Shown here piece by piece: positions 44,601-57,000 of a stretch of DNA of 64,000 nt. The notes under the pieces were generated by a model that worked only from the letters and a program-made list of their open reading frames with translations, did not search any database and was not told where the DNA came from. The stretch is from assembly GCA_964035795.1 (NCBI GenBank), contig OZ038322.1, forward strand, positions 7,703,037 through 7,767,036, read 5' to 3'. Source of the stretch: Pterobdella sp. o SKG-2022. Taxonomy: Eukaryota; Annelida; Clitellata; Hirudinida; Piscicolidae. A program made the position numbers and the translations under genes. Position 1 is the stretch's first letter. Each line of letters begins with the position of its first letter.

Positions 44601-46667
44601 TTGTATTGCTTGGCAATGGTGGGAATATGTAGGTTATAGAAGGGTGTTGTAAGCAATGGCATCTGAAAGAGAGTGTTCAGTTGTGGTTTGTATACAGTCA
44701 TCTCTTAGGCTTCTTGTTTTGAAGCTTTTTTTAATTATTTGCTTCATGTTCACCAGCCTGAGGTTTATTTTTGTTCATGTTGAGTTTTTGTAGATTTTTT
44801 AAACTTTCAACGTAAACAGATCGAAAAAATCTTGAATACGATACTACTGGCTTTTTGAAGCTTTTATAAGAAAACCATACGCGAAGAGCCTAATAGGAAA
44901 ATTAGTTTCATTATTTTGAAAGATCTGATCTATTGGTGATGGTAGATGAGGATGAAGTACCAAGCTTCAAGGCTTTTGCAAAATGTTTGGGAGAAGAAAA
45001 CTAAGGGAAAAGTTGTTATTAACTTTGCTGAATTAAAAACAACAATTGATGAAGAAGGTTATCTAAGCCAAAATTGATTCTTTCGTGTTGGAACAAGAGT
45101 CTACTCGTGAGATGAGTATGTGGAAAGCCATTGATAGGTCTAGAGGTAATAGAGAACTTTCTTCAGATTTTTCTTAGATGCTTTTTATTGGGTCTACTGT
45201 GAGAACAGAAGCGGTTTCACAATTAGTTACCCGATGTTAGCTTTTTAAAAATAAAAAATTCAAATTTTCGTGTTTCATGACCCACAATTTTAAGGCTAAT
45301 TATTCACAATGGTTTCACAATAGTTTTGTAATCCATGAAAACCAGTTTGTGGTATAGATACTTCAAAAATAAAAATAAAATTTTTCTACATCCGAAAAGG
45401 TTTACTCAGAAGATTTAAATTTGATTTTTCATAAAAGATAAATTATAAGTATATGATGAAATTGAAAGTTACTTTTTAAAAGTGAAAACTACTTTGGAAT
45501 AAGATTTTTTTTCTTTAAAATAATTTTTTTGATGGTTTTATTCTTACCATTAAGCATTTTCCCGGAAATTAACTTTAATCCAAAGATATTTTACTTAATT
45601 AAAAGGCAAAAATGAATAGGATTTTTAAATTTGAGACTCGTTTTAAAAGTCGATTTTGAAAAATTTATAATGAAAGGCAAGAAAGACATCAATCACTTGA
45701 AATTTTCATATAGCTTTATATTTCCGGTGATGTATTTTATAGCATAATAAAATATTTTATCGAAGAAATAACTATAAGTGGATGGATATTAGGAAATGCT
45801 TATTTTCAATAAATGAATCAGATAATTGTGAAATAAATGATTCAAAATCATGACGTCAGAGAAAAATGGATTGAAAATTATACTAGTAATGAAATAAGAA
45901 TTATATACCATTAAATTGATGATATTTTGGTCTGGTTTTGTTGTTTTTTTGCGGCTTGTGTCAAGCTTTCTTGCTTCATGTTTTAAGAGTGTTTCATTGG
46001 TGATAAAATTAATAAGGATTATGGCCATCAAATAAGTCTATAGAGATGCATGATTGCTCGTAGTTTAAACAACTGAATTTTCTCTTTAACATTGATAATA
46101 TATTGAATACTTCAAATAAGTTAATTTAAAAATCTCTACTTTCTGTTAAAAATAAATATTTGAAAAATGAAATATCATAGAAATAAATATAAGAATGTGT
46201 AATTGAATCAATGAAATTAAAAATGAATCTAGGCACATTAAAAATATGAAAATTAATAGTTATTAAAAAACATAAAGTTCAAAAATGATTTGAAAATCAC
46301 GTGAAAAACTTATTTAAAAAATTTTTTAAGGAATATGCAGATTTTGAGATATGAGCTGATTGGAATTTATGGCGGTTTTTTAATTTCAAAATCTAATTTT
46401 TTACATGACTTTTTTACATTTTTCCTCCAAGCAATTCTCGTTATTATTAGCTTTGAATGAGATTGTTTAGTTTATCAATTAATACTTTTTGCTTTCTGAA
46501 AGATAGAAATTTATGAAATATTTTATTTATTCAATAAATTTATAAACAAATAATAAATAAGGAAAACAATAGATAAAGAAAAATTATTATAACAAGATTA
46601 AAAAAATTTTAATTAAATTTCTTATAATTTTTCCTTTTTACTTTTAAACCGTTTCATTTATTTTCAG
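41678..46667. other. Long AT-rich stretch without a supported gene
   Basis: Open frames here are short and look random. The region 43230-43640 is T-rich on the plus strand and gives hydrophobic frames with no splice context. 43920-44760 is more G-rich on the plus strand and carries two adjacent minus-strand frames (44701-44375 and 44429-44139) that overlap around a TA run; I could not connect them or match them to anything. 45000-45240 has a few short peptide-like pieces in several frames that might be an old decayed gene. Confidence 0.4.
44505..44528. repeat. TA dinucleotide run
   Basis: About 12 TA units, source of the Tyr-Ile run in a minus-strand frame. Confidence 0.85.
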
Positions 46668-46688
46668 TGCATGTGTAATGGCACAGAA
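46668..46688 (+). other. Candidate 21-nt microexon
   Basis: A long pyrimidine tract ending TTATTTTCAG is followed by 21 bases (seven codons: CMCNGTE in the open phase) and then a perfect donor GTAAGTA. It lies 590 bases upstream of the 1250-codon frame on the same strand. No flanking exon could be identified, so it may be chance. Confidence 0.2.
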
Positions 46689-46712
46689 GTAAGTAATTTA
46701 TAGCCTTAGATT

Positions 46713-47003
46713 TCACGCCAAATATATAAGACTAATTACAACGACATCGGCGACAAAAGAATGATGAATTGACACTAAAGAAACTTCAAAAATCATTTTC
46801 AAAATATACACTATAAACACTGATACAATAAAAAAAATTTTTAAAAGTATCTGGAAAAGAAAACAAAGCTTGCCAAAATTACAATAAACGCAGTAAAACT
46901 GCACATGGATGAAAATACGGACCACGTACCCAATAGACCAACGTTTCTTCGACACACACAATGTTAACATTAATACTGCTTCCTCTGTAGGATAGAAACT
47001 CAT
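46713..47003 (-). CDS. Short hydrophobic open frame, doubtful
   Basis: A 96-codon frame (MSFYPTEEAVLMLTLCVSKK start) divergent from the 1250-codon gene. The first 25 codons look more coding-like than the rest and end at a strong donor (ATTGG/GTACGTGG), so only an initial exon may be real, with the hydrophobic remainder being intron. No family recognised and no following exon found. Confidence 0.2.
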   Translation of the reverse strand: MSFYPTEEAVLMLTLCVSKKRWSIGYVVRIFIHVQFYCVYCNFGKLCFLFQILLKIFFIVSVFIVYILKMIFEVSLVSIHHSFVADVVVISLIYLA

Positions 47004-47277
47004 TGCTTTTTTTATACACTAAACATTTTAGAAATAGAAAAATCAACAAAACTCATTATAACTTTTAATTAACAAACGAAATTGCAAATTATTTAGGAAA
47101 AAGTCGCAAATAACCTTTAGAAAAACGTTCAAAAGAGCTTAACAAGTTGACAAAATTTTTGTTCATTATGGCCTAATCGAGCAACAACATGACATCTTAA
47201 CCACACTTCTCTACAGCAGCCAACACCAGACTCATACCTTTTCATTAATAATTACTCAAAGCCTTTTGAAACTCACA

Positions 47278-50200
47278 ATGGACCAATCCAACCGTCTAAA
47301 TCATATCAACATCACACAGAATAATCTCACTGTTTTTAAGCACAGTAAATTTATTTATAACTATTTGAATAACAGTAATATCAACAACCTAACCAGACCA
47401 GAAATACTATCAATTTCCCTTGGAGGTTTTTTACTCTTTTTAGTATTTATTTCTCTTATTGTTTTTTCTATCGTGAAATTCACAAAAACACTGGTCAAAA
47501 ATTACAAAGATAGAACTAGTCAGAAGCGAAGTGCATTAAATCACAAAAATAATCTTATTAAAGAGAACATCATCAAGAACCATGATAGTTATTATAGAGA
47601 CATGTATAACATACAAGCAACTAAAAGTAATAATTTTAATAATAGGAAATCCCGTATTAGTTATAAACAAAATTCCGAGAAAAAATCTAAAAGTGCTTTT
47701 TATCAAGAATCTTTCGCACAACACTTTTTGTTCAGGTCGACTTCGAAATTAAATTTGAAAAACAATAAAAAAGGCCGTATTTCTGAACACTTCACTTGCT
47801 ACTCAAAAAATAACTTAAAAAACCAACATCTCACTTCGGAATATAACCATTATTATGAAAGTTTTAAACACGCTTTGAACAAAAAGCAAAATGAGAAAAA
47901 ACAAAAAAACAACAAAAAAAAAAGCTTCTTTAATGCAAAATCGAGCAACAACAACAGTAAAAATTGCCACAGAATCGGTTTCTATGGAAACAAAGATGGT
48001 GGTATCGATGATAATGTCTGTTTAGTGTTATCTCCTTCATTGTACACGGTGGTTTCACCTTCCATCCATCTCTCCCCCACTTCTGAAGAAGTTCAATGTA
48101 GCAATGATCAATGCCACAAACACAACAAAAATCCCTATTGCCAAATAGGAAACCTTAACGTGAATAAAAGTTTAAAAGCTACCGATGATGATTTGAAGAA
48201 GAATTATTTAGAGAAAATTGAGAGTAATAGCGAAAAATTCTTGTATAGCAACTTACCTAACAAGAATTTATGCGCTAAGATAAATGAAAAGTTTAACTGC
48301 CGCGTTGAAAACCAGTATGATTATGTTATTAAAAAACCAGCCTGCACTGAAGATGTTGAACAAAAGCCGGAGATAAATATGATGTGTGATATGAGGCGAT
48401 ATCTTTTGCCTGCAAAAGATGATTCTCACACCCCAACCAATATCCATTACGAAAAGGAATTAAAAATGAATAAACAAACAGACGATGATGGAAATTACAA
48501 AGAAAATAAAACTCCAAAAAATAATGAAAAAAATCCTGAAAAATCAAGTCAAAAGGAACAAAACAAATTTTCTCAAAAGCAAAAAGCAATTATGGATTTT
48601 AAAAAATGCAGGAAGTCGTATGATGGAGAGGTTGGCAGTAATAGTGCGCAAACTATCATAACAAAAGAACCAAAACATCGTATTGTTGATGGTGAGAAAG
48701 AGAGTGCTAAAAATGACATTATTTATAGTGATAAAGATTATAATGATAAAATTTATATAACCGATGGTGATAAAATAACGGATAAGGATGAGGATAGTGA
48801 TGGTGGGAAAATACGCTACTACAACTCTGAAGTAGAAAATATTATTAAAGGAGGTTTAAAAGGTTTTGATGGAGCTGGTGCTGATGAAAATGACGTTTTA
48901 ATGATGACTGATGAAGAGAAGATAGATTTTTCCAATATAGACATTACTCATTCTTCTACGGAATTTAATTCAATTTACACTTATAATGGAAGAAATGAAG
49001 AAAAAAATGTAATTATAAAGCAGTATAATGAACTCAAAAATAAAGCCATTAATATTAATTCTAGTCAAAAAAAGCTTTTAAATTTTCCCAAAATCAACTT
49101 TCCATCAAACCAGATTGAGAGCGTCAATAAATGTTACTCAGCTAATAGCATGAACAGCCCTGAAAAAAACAATATTAACAACAGCTCCATCAACAGTGAT
49201 TATGTTATTTTTGATAAAGACCACCATAAAAGCTCTAAAAAACCTAATGAAATTATATTAAAGCCTCGTTTACAAACAACCCAACTGCATGGCAAATACC
49301 ATCTTTTTTCACCCTCCCAAGACCCACGACAATCTTGGTATCTAATCAACACATCAAGCCGTCAACCCCTTTCTAGCTATCTGATCTCACCGCCCAACAA
49401 GCTAACTACAAGCATCTCTAAGTTACATAAATCTTCCTTGCAACCAATATCTACTTCAAAATTCACTATGGATTCTGATAAAAAAACATCTCAGTTTTAC
49501 CTGGATAAGCCGAGGCAACCAATTATGGGTAAGACGAGATTATGCGATAAAAAGAAAGAGACCCTCAACGAAATTCTTAATTATGTGTTAAGCAATCAAA
49601 TTAAAAAAGATGAAGATTCGAATAATGAGAGCAAAATAAAAGATATAAACTGCTACAATAAAAGAGCTCTCAATAACTGTAAAAATTTTAATAAGGATAT
49701 TTTTAGGAGAAATAATGCCGAGCAAATTTTAGAATACAATGGATCTTTAACAAAAAGAAATAATGCTTATGATGTGATTTATTTCGAGAACAGTGATGCG
49801 AACAGCAATAAAACCACTTCTATCATTAAAACCCCAATGAAAAACACAATAGAAAATAAAAAAAATTTTATTATACATAAAGACTGTGAAAAAATCGCAG
49901 AAAGTTGTCTAAACAAACCAAAAAGCATTCTTAAAGATTCTGATCACATCTACCAACGCTTAAACTTTGTTTCTAAAAGCCCTGCCGACAAACCAACAGA
50001 ACACCCATCAACGCTTCACCTTTCACTTCCTGTTTCATCACCCGTATTAACCCCACCTAAATCACCAGTTAATAATAATGATTATTACAACGATCAAAAC
50101 TTCCCAATTATGTTAAATAATTCCTCATCAGCTTCACTACCATCATTACTCACACCTCTCTCGCCACCACCAGACTTCGCTTCAAACCCCTCCAAAGCCT

Positions 50201-51030
50201 TAAAACCAACAACATCTACTCAATCTCCCTCAACACCACCAACGCCACCGACAGCATATATTTCTAAGTCACAATTCCATTTTAAATCTAGTCTATTATC
50301 TTCACCAATTTTCTCTTCGTCTTCTTTCTTCCGCAAATGCTCAACCGACCTCGTCCGTAGAAGGTTTTATAGACCCTTACGTGATAATAACCAGAATAAA
50401 AAGAATAATAAAAATAATAATAATAAAAACAATAAAAACGACAATATTAACTTTATAAGTTCGTCTGAAAATTTTGGAAATAACAATTCCAAAACCTTTT
50501 CAAGCCAAAATAATAACTTTAACAATACAATTTTAAACTTTATAGCCAACAGCAAGAATTATAGCTTGTACAATAAAAGATACAATGAAAATAACAATAA
50601 GGATAACAGAAATAGCAGTAATAATGTCGAACCCAACGATAATAACAACAATAATATAAACTGGGATAACAACTACAACAACATGATTAACAAGACAGAG
50701 AAAAAGTGTAATAACAACAATATGAATAACAATCAAAATAATGAAATAATCAATAAGAATTTCAATTTCAAAAACAAAAAGAATAATTTTAAAGAACTTA
50801 TTAGCTCAAAGCAAAAAGCCCATAATACAAACGACGAAGCTTACACGCAAAAGCATGATAAAATCGAAGGAACGAATGAAAATTTTGACAGCTTGATCAG
50901 TGAAGCTGTAGATAAAAAGTTCAAGTATAAAACTGAAGGAATTTTTTGTGATAATAAAGATTATCAAAACGATTACTTTTATCGGAGTGATGATAGATTA
51001 AGATACTCATGTTGCGACTCAACAGGTTAA
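47278..51030 (+). CDS. Orphan 1250-residue membrane-anchored, Asn/Lys-rich protein, single long open frame
   Basis: The first in-frame ATG is at 47278, giving 1250 residues to the stop at 51028-51030. The open frame extends four non-ATG codons further upstream. Residues 1-43 are polar with N-glycosylation sequons (NIT, NLT, NNS, NLT). Residues 44-66 form one strong membrane span (SLGGFLLFLVFISLIVFSIV), followed by basic residues KFTKTLVKNYKDR. This suggests a signal-less, N-out, C-in topology with nearly all of the protein in the cytosol. That part is low complexity: Lys/Asn/Ser-rich, a Ser/Pro-rich segment at about 915-997 (SPVLTPPKSPV, TPLSPPPDF, PSTPPTPPTAY) with possible SH3 or proline-directed kinase sites, and an Asn-rich segment at about 1036-1174. 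There are no catalytic motifs. The end (YSCCDSTG) overlaps a possible donor (ACAG/GTTAAT), so a further exon is possible. AATAAA at 51572. I do not recognise a family; such a long frame in AT-rich DNA is not expected by chance. Confidence 0.75.
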   Translation: MDQSNRLNHINITQNNLTVFKHSKFIYNYLNNSNINNLTRPEILSISLGGFLLFLVFISLIVFSIVKFTKTLVKNYKDRTSQKRSALNHKNNLIKENIIKNHDSYYRDMYNIQATKSNNFNNRKSRISYKQNSEKKSKSAFYQESFAQHFLFRSTSKLNLKNNKKGRISEHFTCYSKNNLKNQHLTSEYNHYYESFKHALNKKQNEKKQKNNKKKSFFNAKSSNNNSKNCHRIGFYGNKDGGIDDNVCLVLSPSLYTVVSPSIHLSPTSEEVQCSNDQCHKHNKNPYCQIGNLNVNKSLKATDDDLKKNYLEKIESNSEKFLYSNLPNKNLCAKINEKFNCRVENQYDYVIKKPACTEDVEQKPEINMMCDMRRYLLPAKDDSHTPTNIHYEKELKMNKQTDDDGNYKENKTPKNNEKNPEKSSQKEQNKFSQKQKAIMDFKKCRKSYDGEVGSNSAQTIITKEPKHRIVDGEKESAKNDIIYSDKDYNDKIYITDGDKITDKDEDSDGGKIRYYNSEVENIIKGGLKGFDGAGADENDVLMMTDEEKIDFSNIDITHSSTEFNSIYTYNGRNEEKNVIIKQYNELKNKAININSSQKKLLNFPKINFPSNQIESVNKCYSANSMNSPEKNNINNSSINSDYVIFDKDHHKSSKKPNEIILKPRLQTTQLHGKYHLFSPSQDPRQSWYLINTSSRQPLSSYLISPPNKLTTSISKLHKSSLQPISTSKFTMDSDKKTSQFYLDKPRQPIMGKTRLCDKKKETLNEILNYVLSNQIKKDEDSNNESKIKDINCYNKRALNNCKNFNKDIFRRNNAEQILEYNGSLTKRNNAYDVIYFENSDANSNKTTSIIKTPMKNTIENKKNFIIHKDCEKIAESCLNKPKSILKDSDHIYQRLNFVSKSPADKPTEHPSTLHLSLPVSSPVLTPPKSPVNNNDYYNDQNFPIMLNNSSSASLPSLLTPLSPPPDFASNPSKALKPTTSTQSPSTPPTPPTAYISKSQFHFKSSLLSSPIFSSSSFFRKCSTDLVRRRFYRPLRDNNQNKKNNKNNNNKNNKNDNINFISSSENFGNNNSKTFSSQNNNFNNTILNFIANSKNYSLYNKRYNENNNKDNRNSSNNVEPNDNNNNNINWDNNYNNMINKTEKKCNNNNMNNNQNNEIINKNFNFKNKKNNFKELISSKQKAHNTNDEAYTQKHDKIEGTNENFDSLISEAVDKKFKYKTEGIFCDNKDYQNDYFYRSDDRLRYSCCDSTG

Positions 51031-54000
51031 TATCGAGAGGAAACCGATACTCCCAGTTGAAATACCCCAATGAAAACTGCTTGGATGAAAAAATTGATAT
51101 AATATAGTTGCGAGAGAAGTATTGAAATGAAACAGTTGCTGAGTTTGAATTGAAGAGACTATGAAGTATTTGAATCTTCAACTCATGTTGTAATGAATGG
51201 TAAAAGTTATTTTATACACATTATTTTCATGGCATTTTTTACATTATACAAAGTATTGTAATAATTTCATAAAGATCGTGGATGATGAATCTCATCGAAT
51301 CTTTCGCAGTATTAAATTTTGAAGAGATTAATGAATATTGATACGAACAAACAATGGTGAAATTTCCATCTTCTGTAAAGCACAAAGTGCTTTTTCTATA
51401 TAGGATTGATCATATAGCACTCACTTCGAATTGAAATTTTGTGTATTTTTATGAAGTTCAATTTTAAATTTATTGCAATTTTTATCGGGTTGTTTTTATT
51501 GTGAATTGTACCCATTTCTGAACTCTGTTGACTTTTAGAGGCATGTTATCTGTGGTAAAACTTTTATATCAAAATAAATGCTCTCCCACTTTGCTGAAAT
51601 TTTGGATTGAATAAAAAAGTCATTTTTCATTTTTACTGAAGATTAAAAATTCATCCATTTTAAAGCATGTGAAATATTCTAATCTTCCCACCATAATCGT
51701 CAGTGATTGGTTGACTTATGGGAAATGCTTATGAAAAGCAAGTCGATTTACGCGATTTAGTTTATTAGTATTATCAGTCTTATCTTTACAATATAAGCTT
51801 CCTTTTTATTATCACTTTTTTAAGTGTCTTTTTATTCATACTATTGTTACCACTTCGTTTTTTTATTAAAAATTCACACATTTGACATAGCGGGATACAT
51901 AAATCACAAGAAGCAAGGTCATACCACATTAAGATAAGCTTTTAAGTTTCATTGAATAAGCGTGATTTAGCATTGAGATTCAATGATAACGATAAGTGAG
52001 CAAGGAGAGTTCATGGATAAAATCAAACAAAAACTAATTAGAATCTTTTTCTCAGTACAATTAGTCTACCAAGAAGCATTGAATTATGCATGTTGGAAGA
52101 AATCAAATTATTGAAATGATAATAAAGCATTAATTAATTAAATGGATATAATGAAATAGAACAAGCTTAGAAAATTAAATTTTTAACCATTAAAAACGAG
52201 TTTTTTAGCTATAATCGAAAAAATTTCTTCAACACGTCGGAACATCAGATACACGAGATAAAAACCTTCCACACCACTGCAGTACTTCTGAGCTAGTGAT
52301 TAAAATTTTGAAAAAATTTTTATTTTTAAATAAAAATGTTATCGAGAAGAATCCTATTGGTGCATTAAGGGAGATTTCAAGGGAGTCTTGCCAGGTGCTC
52401 GCCTATTTTTTTGCAAGAAAATTTTTTGTGCAATTTAATATTAGTTATCTGATGAGGATATAAAAAATATATCGAAAGACTTTGTTTCAACAAAAAATAT
52501 TTAAATATAATCGTGTTTTTATAATTCATAATTTAATAAATTTTTAAAATCCATTAAAAGTTTGATATTTTTAAAACTATGGGTAATAAATAAACTAAAA
52601 CAGTGAAAGAAATAAGAATATTAAAAGAAAAAATAGAAAAATTTTTTAAATAATCTTACAAAAACAAAGGTTGCCTAGTTAGCATAAAAATATAAAAGAT
52701 TCATCTTTTTATTGCATGTTAAGGGGTTTAAGAGCAACAAGAAATTAATAAAAAGCCTATCAAAATGCATTTGTGAGACAGAAGGTAATGCTTTTATTTC
52801 CAGCTAGTATATCAAGGGTTTTTCCTTAGAATCGCTTTATATACCAAGGCCGACACTGAGTTTCAAAACAATTATAAAAACAGATATAAAAAGGCTATCA
52901 ATTTTTCCATTGATTTCTCAACAATAAAATCGCAACAATGGAAAATTCGGTGGAAATCTTAATAAATATTCGGTTGATTTTTGGTATTAATGTGATAAAT
53001 TAGATTAATTTATAGTTTTGTTTATTTTGGAGGCCTCGTGGTGTATTAATCATTAAGCTACATTCGATATAAATCTTTGAGAAACAATCTTTCAAATGAT
53101 CAAAAAAAATTGATAATAAATATAATAAAACAGGTTGCCTAGATATATGGGTTGAAAAGAAATAAATAAAGGATTTTTTATGATAATAATCAAAAAATTT
53201 ATAAATACCGTTAAATTATCATTTTTATTCAAAAAGCTTATTTCTGTTGGCTGCCTTAATCCTTTTGGAGGAATTACTAGGGTGGAAAATCGCGAAATTG
53301 AAAATATTTTTCAATATTAAATACAAATTTGAACATTATCTGTATCAATTATAGCACTCAATTTATCTGGAAACTAATTTTTATTTATTCAAAATAAAAT
53401 TTGGTAAAATATATTTATTTTCTTTATATATTTATATACACCATTAACTTCACAATTATTGAAAAACAAGCTTTATACATTTAAAAGGTGTTTGATACTA
53501 ATTCCCATAAATTTCTTCGCTTCTACAAAAGTTTGATATTAATTTCCATAAATTTCTTCGCTTCTACAAAAGTTTTATAATAGTGCCAATTATTATTGCT
53601 GAATTATGATGAACGTCGGTATAGGTTCGAGGGAAAATTTTAGTATTTTCTATACAAAACACTACACCAATCTGAAATGCATTATAATCCTTTGAATGTT
53701 TTTTTGAGTGCTCTGATCTGGTGAAGCTGAATATATATGGGTTAATGAATAGGGAAAAAAATTTTAAATTCAATTCTACCTAGGTGCGTTTGTTACAAGT
53801 TTTTGGTTACTACTCTAATGAATTACAAGAAGGTTTTATTTAACGATAATTTAAGCTATTTCCCGAATGAACGTATTTTTTCAGATTTCTCGTAATTTAA
53901 AAAAATTATATGGAATTCAAATCATTAAAAGACTTGAACGGCTCTAAAAAACTAGTTAATTCTATTTTTTTTTACAAATAACCTATATTTTAATTTAACA

Positions 54001-57000
54001 AATAATTGTAAAAAATGTATAAATAATGACTTGTGAACAGCTAAATTCATTACAAAAGCAAACCACGGAGAAGAACTAAGCTATTTGAATTACAAAAGTG
54101 ATTTCCATAAATATTCCCAACCGTTTAAAAAGATAGATTTATGTCCAGACCTTAATGACGAAAGCTTAAGGATAATAACTATAATACATCGGACCTTCTT
54201 TGAATTATTCATGAAGCTGTAATGCGCTTTAAAATTATCTTGGTTTTCAATCGTTTAAACAACTTTCAAAAAATTTTGATTATGCAATGCAATTGATTTC
54301 AGGGGTTTTGTCTTCAGTGTTTCATTGCCTTGACTTGGTACTGAAATGTGAATATTTTTAAGAAATTAACCTGATTTTATGCTGACCGAGATGTTTTATT
54401 TAGTAGAATGGTAATAGCTGATGTTAGGTTTTTATGAATGTTCACTTATAAGTTTTAAAGCATGTTACATACTTTCATCAAATTTAATGCTATTTTTACT
54501 AAATCTTTTCAATATTTAACGTGAGGTTTAATTTGAATGTTTACTTGGGAAGTAAATATATAGTTCAAATTTAATATTTGAACGTTATGCCTTATACTTC
54601 AACTACAACGCCATACCTTTTTCCACTCTGATGTAAATTAAATTCCAGTTCAGAGTAGGTAAATCTAATTATGTTTGTTTATAGCTATGTGAAAACATGT
54701 TTTTTCCAGTATAACAATTCATATAGACATGAAAATAAGTATATATCATAATAGCTTTTTTTGTAACAATATAGGATAAGTATGAGAATAAATATGAAGA
54801 TGAATATGATTAAGTCCACGTGAAACTAAATATTGCATATATATATACATATATAGTTTTGAACTCCTTCATTGGTGACAGGTCTGAGTCATTCAAAACC
54901 TTCTACTTTGAATGTCAGTTGCTCCCTGAATTTTGAAGTTTCAAATATAGAATTTCAGAATGGAGTTATTCCGAAGAATATACTGTGAAAGATTCTTTAA
55001 AGCTTGATTAAAAAATTTTTTCAACTTTTCTTTATGAATAATTTTTCTTTAATGCTTTTTCAATCCATTTATTATGAGAAGTATATAAAAAGATAGTTAT
55101 GAGTTACTGTTTCAAAATAAAATTTTTTAAAATAACATTTCTCTACTTAATGTTCTCTTTATAATGTTTTTCTTTGAGTCTGGTTTTTAATTCATGTATT
55201 ATTAAATAAATTTTCTCTTGAATTGCATATTTAAACAACATTACCGAAAGGTCAATCCTTTCACAAATATCATTAACCAAAAGAAATCTGAACATTTGTT
55301 GAAAAAATTGATTTTTTTTATTCACCATCTTTTTTAAAATTTTTTTTCATTTAAAATATATTTCTAAACGCTTTTGGCACAGTTGAATTACTGTTAAAAG
55401 CGCGCTATACAAACGTATATGATAAATATGTAGAATATATCTATCCCACAAATAAAAACTACAATTAAATGAAACATAACATTATTCTTCCCAATGGAGA
55501 ACTATTTAACGGAGTTAAGCACAGAGTTGGATGGTTGAATTTCGACCTGGAAATCGTCCTTAACGCTTCAGTTGTTTGTTATAAAATTGACTATACTATA
55601 AAATAACAGAGAGCATTAAATTGAGAGGCAGAGACACCGGCCGATATCCAGTTATATTTCTAATCGTTTTAACAAACCTTATGGTGAAGTGCTAATGATA
55701 AAACAAGTACTGAGTCTACAAATGATTTATGAATATCGTGTTTCTGTTGATTTCATCATAAAACCATTGGTCAATTCCAAATTCATTTGGGAAGAAACAC
55801 TTGATTAAAGTTTAGTATTGAGAAAATGCTTTTGTATGGAAAGCATGCATTATTTATTTGCTGAGCATCCATCATACCATAAAATTCATAACAATCACTT
55901 ATTTATTCGGGGTCTCGATTCAAAAAACTATTCTTCTCTAGGTTTTATACAACTGAAAACCTTCAACTCCATCATCTTAGCCTTAAGGGATGTCTGCATT
56001 CAGCTGTTAACTTATTGTGGTTATGTTGGTCTTGTGGGCTTTCAAATAGTTTGAACAAAGACGTGTAATTTAAATAGAACTTTTGAGTATGACTTGCATA
56101 ATAATAGATTTTATTAATTGTTAAAGAGTAAGATGATGAATTAGATGTTAAGGAAACAAAAACCAGATTTTTAAAACTAGCAAATTGAAACTTCAACCGC
56201 GAAGAAACACACCATCTTAGAAGGTCATTGAGAACATGTTTTTATTTAAAATAATTTTTTTCAAAAATCCTTCTACTGATCATTCTCACTCAAGTCTTTG
56301 ACAAACACCACTTGACACTACCAGCTAGACACTCACATTTGTTTTATAGAGCTTTTAGTCTGTTTTCAGCCAACAAAAAAAATTATATTTTGTTTTTGTT
56401 TTTTTTCCTTAAATAAAAATAATAAAAAACATATTTTTTGATTTAATTTACTGTGTTTTTTTTGAAATAAGTTGAAACTAACATCATAGGTGAACGTTAA
56501 TTTTAATTAAAAGTCATAGCATTTATAAACCCCTTGTTAAACAGGTATCAAAGTCTATTTGTTGTATCATAACCTTCAATGTTTCATAAATCAGTAAGTT
56601 TGGAGGCTTTGATGAAGTTATGTTTTCAAATAGCTTGCACCTCTATAAATTAAACATTATATCAATAAGGATAATAGTAATGATACCAAAATAATAATAA
56701 TATCAAAATAATGATAATAACAATAATAATAAAAAAACGATACCTTATAATAATAATATAATATTATTACCGGTACCAAAATATATAATTTATTACATGC
56801 ATTGCTTGAAAAAAAAATATAAGATTAGTTTTAAAAAATAACAAATGCTTAGAAAACACCTTGTTTCTTATTCTAATGACTCAAAGCTTTTTGATCATTA
56901 ATTAACTCAATTATTTTCATTGTTAAATTTTAGCCTCAAAAAGGTAAATTAGAGAAAAACTGAATTTAAATTTTTTACACTTTCTATTAAAATATGATCT

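Noticed and set aside
44139..44701. Two adjacent minus-strand frames
   Set aside because: Interrupted by a TA run, no connecting splice sites and no family resemblance; kept only as a note.
55818..56054. 78-codon plus-strand frame
   Set aside because: No start context, splice sites or protein-like pattern; consistent with chance.
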